A DNA stretch of 11,530 bases from contig DCOH01000011.1 of the NCBI GenBank assembly GCA_002322865.1, forward strand, positions 360 to 11,889, in the 5' to 3' direction. Of this stretch, positions 7,733 to 11,530 are shown in pieces. The translations under genes and the position numbers were made by a program. The notes beneath the pieces were generated by a model that searched no databases, was not told where the DNA came from, and saw nothing but the letters and a program-made list of their open reading frames with translations. Source of the stretch: Sphingobacterium sp. UBA1575. GTDB taxonomy: Bacteria > Bacteroidota > Bacteroidia > Sphingobacteriales > Sphingobacteriaceae. The first letter of the stretch is position 1, and every line of letters begins with the position of its first letter.

Positions 7733-7837
7733 TAGATATTAGATAATAGACATTAGATTTAAGACTCTGTTCAAAAGAGTAGAGTCTTAAATTTTTTTTA
7801 GGGTCTACTATCTTATATCTCAAATCTATTATCTAAG
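7733..7837. repeat. Inverted arrays of 7-bp repeats between atpD and atpC
   Basis: Five consecutive heptads run from 7733 to 7767, starting TAGATAT then TAGATAA. Five more run from 7803 to 7837 in the opposite orientation (for example ATCTATT), both in strict 7-bp phase. The outer arms 7733-7751 and 7803-7821 are complementary at 16 of 19 positions and enclose the hairpin at 7757-7792. The whole spacer can thus fold as one long stem-loop. The units share a core TAGAY in one direction. Confidence 0.75.
7757..7799 (+). terminator. Terminator-like hairpin with T8 inside the atp operon
   Basis: ATTTAAGACTCT (7757-7768) pairs perfectly with 7781-7792 around a 12-nt loop. T8 occupies 7792-7799, overlapping the foot of the stem. 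This is the form of an intrinsic terminator, placed after atpD and 43 nt before atpC. The AT-rich stem suggests partial termination or RNA processing. The loop repeats AGAGT (7776-7780), so a shorter competing stem with ACTCT (7764-7768) is also possible. Confidence 0.55.
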
Positions 7838-7842
7838 CAACA

Positions 7843-8091
7843 ATGAAATTAACAGTAATTACTCCAGACAGATTAGCTTTCGAAGGCGACGTAACAGCCG
7901 TTACAGTCCCTGGTTCGGCGGGATCCTTTCAAATTTTGAAGGACCACGCGGCTATTGTGTCTACGCTAGAAGATGGCAAGGTCATTATTAAGAACAACAA
8001 TATTGAGCAGGTCATTATTATTAAAGGTGGTGTGGTCGAAGTAAAGGAAAACAATATCATCATTCTAGCGGAGGGAATAGCCGAGCAATAG
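7843..8091 (+). CDS. atpC: F-type ATP synthase subunit epsilon, short form
   Basis: 82 aa. This is the epsilon subunit of the F1 central stalk, which contacts gamma and the c-ring. The whole protein corresponds to the N-terminal beta-sandwich: MKLTVITPDRLAFEGDV, then VPGSAGSFQILKDHAAIVSTL (about 22-42), ending GGVVEVKENNIIILAEGIAEQ. The C-terminal two-helix domain present in about 130-140 aa epsilons such as the E. coli one, which can inhibit ATP hydrolysis, is absent. The stop falls where that domain would begin, followed at once by a good terminator, so this is the native length and not a frameshift. Short epsilons of this kind are known in Bacteroidota and Chlorobi. It lies 113 nt after atpD across a structured spacer and has no visible Shine-Dalgarno site. 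Confidence 0.95.
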   Translation: MKLTVITPDRLAFEGDVTAVTVPGSAGSFQILKDHAAIVSTLEDGKVIIKNNNIEQVIIIKGGVVEVKENNIIILAEGIAEQ

Positions 8092-8114
8092 ATAGATAAA
8101 TTCACAAGATAATG

Positions 8115-8153
8115 TAGCCCTTAAGACTTCAAGTTTTAAGGGCTATTTTTTTT
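8115..8153 (+). terminator. Intrinsic terminator after atpC
   Basis: TAGCCCTTAAGAC (8115-8127) pairs with 8133-8145 around the 5-nt loop TTCAA, with one G-U pair, and T8 follows at 8146-8153. It sits 23 nt after the atpC stop. This is the clearest terminator in the window and marks the end of the atpDC transcript. Confidence 0.9.
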
Positions 8154-8412
8154 GTGTTTTACTTCGCTTTTCCCCGTTTTAGGAAGAATTTTCCGAGATT
8201 TTGGAAAAACTAAAAAAAATCAAAAGTATACCAATTTTAATATTAGTCTACTAACCACAAAACTAAAAATGATAGAATTTCTATTTTTACAAAATAAAAT
8301 TTTAATGAATTAAAATATTCGAAATAAAAAACTTTATCAAAATACTTTGTTTGGCTATTGTAAAGAATTTTAATTCGACCTAAATTAACAATCGGAAAAG
8401 AAAGCAGGCATT
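8154..8412. other. AT-rich gene-free stretch before ilvE
   Basis: With the terminator, the gap between atpC and ilvE is 321 nt. After 8153 it is very AT-rich and should contain the ilv promoter. I find no exact TAnnTTTG; the nearest is TACTTTG (8344-8350), one base short in the spacer. There is a 6-bp inverted repeat TTTTCC/GGAAAA at about 8188-8207, weak enough to be chance. No convincing riboswitch, attenuator or small gene is seen. Confidence 0.5.
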
Positions 8413-9303
8413 ATGCAGTATTATAATCAGGAAACACTCATCTATTTAAATGGACAATTCGTAAAGGCAAATAATGCCGGAGTTGATCTATTCGGTCAGT
8501 CTTTACATTATGGTTATGGCGCCTTTGAAGGACTGCGTGCCTATAGTACCCATAATGGTACCCGCATCTTCAAAGCTGAGGAGCATTTCGAACGCTTACA
8601 GCAATCCTGTAAAGCCATCGGACTACCTTATACCTGGGACAATAGGGAGCTGATCGAAAAGACTTATGAACTTTTAGAAGTAAACAACCTTAGAGCGGCC
8701 TATATACGGCCATTGATCTATTCCGGATCGAACATGCACCTGACGGCATCCGATCATGCCAACATCATGATTGCGGCTTGGGAATGGGGACCTTATCTTG
8801 GACAAAACCTGATCAAGGTGAACATCTCCAAGATCGAACGTCCAAATCCAAAGTCTTTCCCGACCAGCGCGAAGGTTTCTGGTCAATATATCAATTCCAT
8901 TTTGGCAACCAGCGATGCGATCCAAAAGGGTTTTGATGAAGCTTTGTTGACAGACCAGGATGGGTTTGTGGCACAGGCATCCAGCGAAAACCTATTCATC
9001 GAAAAGGATTTCAAAATATACACCCCTCCTTTGGGAAATATTTTCCCAGGAATTACCCGAGAAACGGTCATTGCTATCTGTAAAAGCCTAGGCTTTGAGA
9101 TTATTGAAAAAAGATTGTCGGTAAAGGACATTTACGAGGCCGACAGTGCCTTTTTGAGTGGTACCGCAGCAGGGATTATAGGAATTAAACAAGTAGACGA
9201 TGTGGTATTCCCGGAAGAGTGGGAAGACAGCATCGGATCATCTATCCAACGAAAATATAAAAACTTAGTATTAGAGCAAGAGAATTATGAAGTCATCATC
9301 TGA
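8413..9303 (+). CDS. ilvE: Branched-chain amino acid aminotransferase
   Basis: 296 aa, PLP-dependent aminotransferase of fold type IV. It catalyses the last step of valine, leucine and isoleucine synthesis (2-oxo acid plus glutamate) and the reverse reaction, in the cytoplasm. It follows E. coli IlvE throughout: early LHYGYGAFEGLRAY, the BCAT signature AAYIRPLIYSG (about 95-105), the PLP lysine K154 in PTSAK, SSENLF before the second half, PGITRETVI, and the phosphate-binding SGTAAGI. YIRPL and the location beside ilvD and ilvB favour a branched-chain enzyme over D-amino acid aminotransferase or aminodeoxychorismate lyase, which share the fold. It is first in the ilv cluster and its end overlaps the ilvD start by 17 nt, implying coupled translation. 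Confidence 0.95.
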   Translation: MQYYNQETLIYLNGQFVKANNAGVDLFGQSLHYGYGAFEGLRAYSTHNGTRIFKAEEHFERLQQSCKAIGLPYTWDNRELIEKTYELLEVNNLRAAYIRPLIYSGSNMHLTASDHANIMIAAWEWGPYLGQNLIKVNISKIERPNPKSFPTSAKVSGQYINSILATSDAIQKGFDEALLTDQDGFVAQASSENLFIEKDFKIYTPPLGNIFPGITRETVIAICKSLGFEIIEKRLSVKDIYEADSAFLSGTAAGIIGIKQVDDVVFPEEWEDSIGSSIQRKYKNLVLEQENYEVII

Positions 9304-10987
9304 TAACCAGCAGGGAATCAACAAGTACAGCCGCATCTTCACACAAGATGAGACACAACCAGCAGCAAAAGCCATGTTATATGGGATCGGTCTGACCGAT
9401 GCGGATATGGAAAAAGCGCAGGTCGGTATTGCGAGCATGGGTTATGATGGGAACACCTGTAACATGCACCTGAACGATCTGGCAGCCGTGGTAAAAAAAG
9501 GTATTTGGAACCATGACCTGGTCGGTCTGACTTTTGGCACTATCGGTGTCAGTGATGGGATGAGTAATGGAACGGATGGGATGCGCTATTCCCTGGTATC
9601 ACGCGATGTGATCGCGGATAGTATCGAGACGATCTGTGGCGGTCAATACTACGATGGCGTTGTGGCCATTCCGGGATGTGATAAGAACATGCCTGGTGCT
9701 ATTATGGCGATGGGAAGACTGAATCGCCCAGCTATTATGGTATACGGTGGAACCATCGCTCCTGGTCATTATAAAGGGGAAGAATTGAATATCGTATCGG
9801 CATTTGAAGCATTGGGCAAAAAAATCGCCGGAACGATCTCGGATGAGGATTATGATGGCGTAATCCGTCATACCTGTCCAGGTGCAGGAGCATGTGGTGG
9901 TATGTATACCGCTAATACCATGGCATCGGCAATCGAAGCGATGGGGATGAGCTTGCCTTACTCTTCTTCTAACCCGGCAACCTCTCCGGAGAAACAGAAC
10001 GAATGTTTGGAAGTGGGTAAATATATCCGCATACTATTAGAAAAAGATATCAAACCAACCGATATCATGACCCGTAAAGCATTTGAGAATGCGATGCGTA
10101 TCATCGTGATCTTAGGAGGTTCTACCAATGCCGTGCTGCACTTTATTGCCATGGGACATGCAGTAGGCGTAGAAATTACTCCGGATGATTTCCAACGGAT
10201 GTCGGACGAAACTCCGGTATTGGCAGATTTCAAACCTTCCGGTAAATTCCTGATGCAGGATCTACACCAATATGGTGGTATCCCTGCGGTGATGAAATAC
10301 TTATTGGACGAAGGTTTATTGCATGGCGACTGCCTAACGGTTACCGGAAAAACAGTTGCGGAGAACTTGGCGGATGTTAAATCGATCATTGATTACAACC
10401 AGCCGATCATCCATGCATTGAACGACCCGATCAAAGCTACCGGCCATTTACAGATCCTTTACGGAAACTTGGCAGAAGAAGGCTCTGTTGCTAAGATCTC
10501 TGGAAAAGAAGGCGAGAAATTCACAGGTCCTGCCCGTGTATTCGATGGGGAACATGATCTGGTAAAAGGCTTGGAAACCGGACGTATCAAATCGGGTGAT
10601 GTAGTCGTGATCAAAAACGAAGGTCCTAAAGGCGCACCAGGCATGCCGGAAATGTTGAAACCAACGTCCTTGATCATCGGTGCTGGCCTCGGAACTTCCG
10701 TGGCCTTGATTACCGACGGTCGCTTCTCCGGTGGTACCCACGGATTCGTTGTGGGCCATATCACCCCTGAAGCCTACGAGGGTGGCCTGATCGGATTGGT
10801 ACAAGACGACGACATCATCGAGATCGACGCCGTCAACAACACGATCAACCTGAAAGTATCCGACGAAGAGATCGCTTCCCGCAGAGCAGCTTGGCAACAA
10901 CCTGCCCTCAAAGTAAGCAAAGGCGTCCTTTACAAATACGCCAAAACAGTCGCCAACGCATCAAAAGGGTGTGTGACGGATTTGTAG
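9287..10987 (+). CDS. ilvD: Dihydroxyacid dehydratase
   Basis: 566 aa, normal for the family. It dehydrates 2,3-dihydroxy-isovalerate and 2,3-dihydroxy-3-methylvalerate to the 2-oxo acids used by IlvE, the third common step of valine/isoleucine synthesis. It is cytoplasmic and needs an Fe-S cluster and Mg2+. The three cluster cysteines are present: C58 (NTCNMH), C131 (GCDKNMPG) and C203 (ACGGMYTANTM), with acidic and lysine Mg2+ ligands next to C131. The C-terminal half has TDGRFSGGTHGFVVGHI and PEAYEGG, as in other IlvD/Edd proteins. The neighbours favour IlvD over phosphogluconate dehydratase or a sugar-acid dehydratase. The start at 9287 lies inside ilvE (17-nt overlap) and gives a family-like N-terminus (NKYSRIFTQDETQPAAKAMLYGIGL). 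Confidence 0.97.
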   Translation: MKSSSDNQQGINKYSRIFTQDETQPAAKAMLYGIGLTDADMEKAQVGIASMGYDGNTCNMHLNDLAAVVKKGIWNHDLVGLTFGTIGVSDGMSNGTDGMRYSLVSRDVIADSIETICGGQYYDGVVAIPGCDKNMPGAIMAMGRLNRPAIMVYGGTIAPGHYKGEELNIVSAFEALGKKIAGTISDEDYDGVIRHTCPGAGACGGMYTANTMASAIEAMGMSLPYSSSNPATSPEKQNECLEVGKYIRILLEKDIKPTDIMTRKAFENAMRIIVILGGSTNAVLHFIAMGHAVGVEITPDDFQRMSDETPVLADFKPSGKFLMQDLHQYGGIPAVMKYLLDEGLLHGDCLTVTGKTVAENLADVKSIIDYNQPIIHALNDPIKATGHLQILYGNLAEEGSVAKISGKEGEKFTGPARVFDGEHDLVKGLETGRIKSGDVVVIKNEGPKGAPGMPEMLKPTSLIIGAGLGTSVALITDGRFSGGTHGFVVGHITPEAYEGGLIGLVQDDDIIEIDAVNNTINLKVSDEEIASRRAAWQQPALKVSKGVLYKYAKTVANASKGCVTDL

Positions 10988-10990
10988 GGA

Positions 10991-11163
10991 GTATTTAGTA
11001 GTTAGTATTTAGTATAAAGACCTATAGCGGAATTTATGCGCCCAAGATCTAACTACTAAATACTTAATACTAAATACTAAAATCTATCTACTAAATAATA
11101 AAAAAACATTAGTACAGCAGTAGCGACCATAGGTCTAACTACTAAATACTAACTACTAAATAC
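10991..11163. repeat. Long inverted repeat between ilvD and ilvB
   Basis: The 35-nt arms 10991-11025 and 11129-11163 are complementary at 32 positions; the first 24 match without a break (10991-11014 with 11140-11163), and the outer three mismatches are followed by AGACCTAT / ATAGGTCT. The right arm is repeated within the second 65-bp copy (11194-11228), so either can pair with the left arm. It begins 4 nt after the ilvD stop. No transposase or flanking target duplication is seen. Confidence 0.85.
11049..11097. repeat. Seven in-phase 7-bp repeats (CTAAATA type)
   Basis: Seven heptads without a break: CTAACTA, then CTAAATA and variants, in strict 7-bp phase. The same heptads, mostly as CTAACTA/CTAAATA pairs, make up 11135-11169 and 11200-11229, and in reverse orientation 10991-11018 (GTATTTA, GTAGTTA). 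Its first 15 bases also pair with 10991-11005. Confidence 0.85.
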
Positions 11164-11228
11164 TAAAAAAACATTAGTACAGCAGTAGCGACCATAGGTC
11201 TAACTACTAAATACTAACTACTAAATAC
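11099..11228. repeat. Two identical 65-bp tandem copies before ilvB
   Basis: Copy 1 is 11099-11163 and copy 2 is 11164-11228, with no difference between them. Each has a T-A7 start, a unique part (CATTAGTACAGCAGTAGCGA), AGGTCT, and four 7-bp units. A third copy begins at 11229 (T, six A) and runs straight into the ilvB ATG. Identity suggests a recent duplication or ongoing copy-number change. Confidence 0.95.
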
Positions 11229-11234
11229 TAAAAA

Positions 11235-11530
11235 ATGACAACACAGATCAGTGGTTCGAAAGCGGTTTTGGAGGCCTTAATCCACGAAGGAGTGGATACC
11301 GTATTCGGGTATCCGGGTGGGGCGATTATGCCGATCTACGATGCATTGTATGATTACAATGATCAATTGAGGCATATTTTGGTGCGTCACGAACAAGGAG
11401 GAATTCATGCTGCCCAAGGTTATGCACGTACGTCGGGACGTGTGGGGGTGGCTTTTGCAACAAGTGGTCCAGGGGCAACCAACCTGGTCACTGGATTGGC
11501 AGATGCCATGATTGATAGCAATCCTATTGT
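11235..11530 (+). CDS. ilvB: Acetolactate (acetohydroxyacid) synthase large subunit, N-terminal part
   Basis: 98 codons are present before the window ends. The enzyme is TPP-dependent and condenses pyruvate with pyruvate or 2-oxobutyrate, the first common step of valine/isoleucine synthesis. The visible part is the N-terminal TPP-binding domain: ALIHEGVDTVFGYPGGAIMPIYDAL, the TPP-activating glutamate E53 in VRHEQGG, AAQGYARTSGRVGVAFATSGPGATNLVTGLADA. The match to IlvB/IlvI-type large subunits is very close; pyruvate oxidase or other TPP enzymes are less likely beside ilvD. The ATG follows directly on the A-run of the 65-bp repeats, with no Shine-Dalgarno site, so the repeat unit itself forms the translation start region. 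It is 247 nt downstream of ilvD, a large gap for what should be one operon. Confidence 0.95.
   Translation, partial: MTTQISGSKAVLEALIHEGVDTVFGYPGGAIMPIYDALYDYNDQLRHILVRHEQGGIHAAQGYARTSGRVGVAFATSGPGATNLVTGLADAMIDSNPI

Noticed and set aside
7733..7837. TAG-containing heptads as TRAP-type (NAG) RNA-binding sites.
   Set aside because: TRAP sites are spaced by 2-3 nt while these triplets are 4 nt apart, and both spacers lie outside tryptophan genes; kept only as an idea of a repeat-reading RNA-binding protein.
8269..8313. A 14-codon frame rich in Ile and Leu codons upstream of ilvE, as a possible attenuation leader peptide.
   Set aside because: No ribosome site, no terminator/antiterminator pair follows it, and AT-rich DNA gives Ile and Leu codons by chance.
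10991..11163. The long inverted repeat as an insertion sequence or MITE.
   Set aside because: No transposase, no flanking target duplication, and the arms are built of the same heptads as the interior, so slippage and inversion explain it better.
11049..11228. The repeat cluster as a CRISPR array.
   Set aside because: Units are 7 bp and 65 bp tandem without unique spacers of regular size, and no cas gene is nearby.

Overview
The window looks like a chromosomal segment of a Bacteroidota bacterium, most likely Sphingobacteriaceae (Sphingobacterium or Pedobacter-like). The evidence is AT-rich gene starts without clear Shine-Dalgarno sites, a TAnnTTTG-type promoter ahead of atpD, a detached atpD-atpC pair with a very short epsilon subunit, and secreted sulfatase and M14 peptidase genes. 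The family is an inference from these traits, since no 16S or other marker is present.

Left end (1-939): two minus-strand genes 11 nt apart. They encode a HigA-like helix-turn-helix protein and, downstream, the start of a small lipoprotein that runs off the window. This stretch is more AT-rich than the rest. Next comes a plus-strand secreted arylsulfatase (940-2337) with an intact CAPSR formylglycine motif. It converges on a minus-strand pair of M14 carboxypeptidase-family genes (2526-5936), and the convergent gap holds a 16-bp perfect hairpin and 11-bp tandem repeats. The second M14 gene of the transcript (592 aa) has all expected catalytic residues. The first (539 aa) has the same layout but has lost the zinc ligands and the catalytic glutamate, so the pair is an active enzyme plus an apparent pseudoenzyme, both exported.

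Centre (5937-8153): a divergent promoter region leads into atpD (beta) and atpC (epsilon) of F-type ATP synthase. Between them lies a terminator-like hairpin with a T8 tract, embedded in inverted arrays of 7-bp repeats. A strong intrinsic terminator closes the unit after atpC.

Right end (8413-11530): branched-chain amino acid genes ilvE and ilvD (overlapping by 17 nt) and the first 98 codons of ilvB. They cover acetohydroxyacid synthase, dihydroxyacid dehydratase and the final transaminase of valine/isoleucine synthesis. Between ilvD and ilvB lies an elaborate repeat region: 7-bp periodic arrays in both orientations, a long inverted repeat, and two identical 65-bp tandem copies ending directly at the ilvB start codon.

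The most unusual signals are the heptad-periodic inverted arrays, present inside two unrelated operons, and the active/dead M14 pair.
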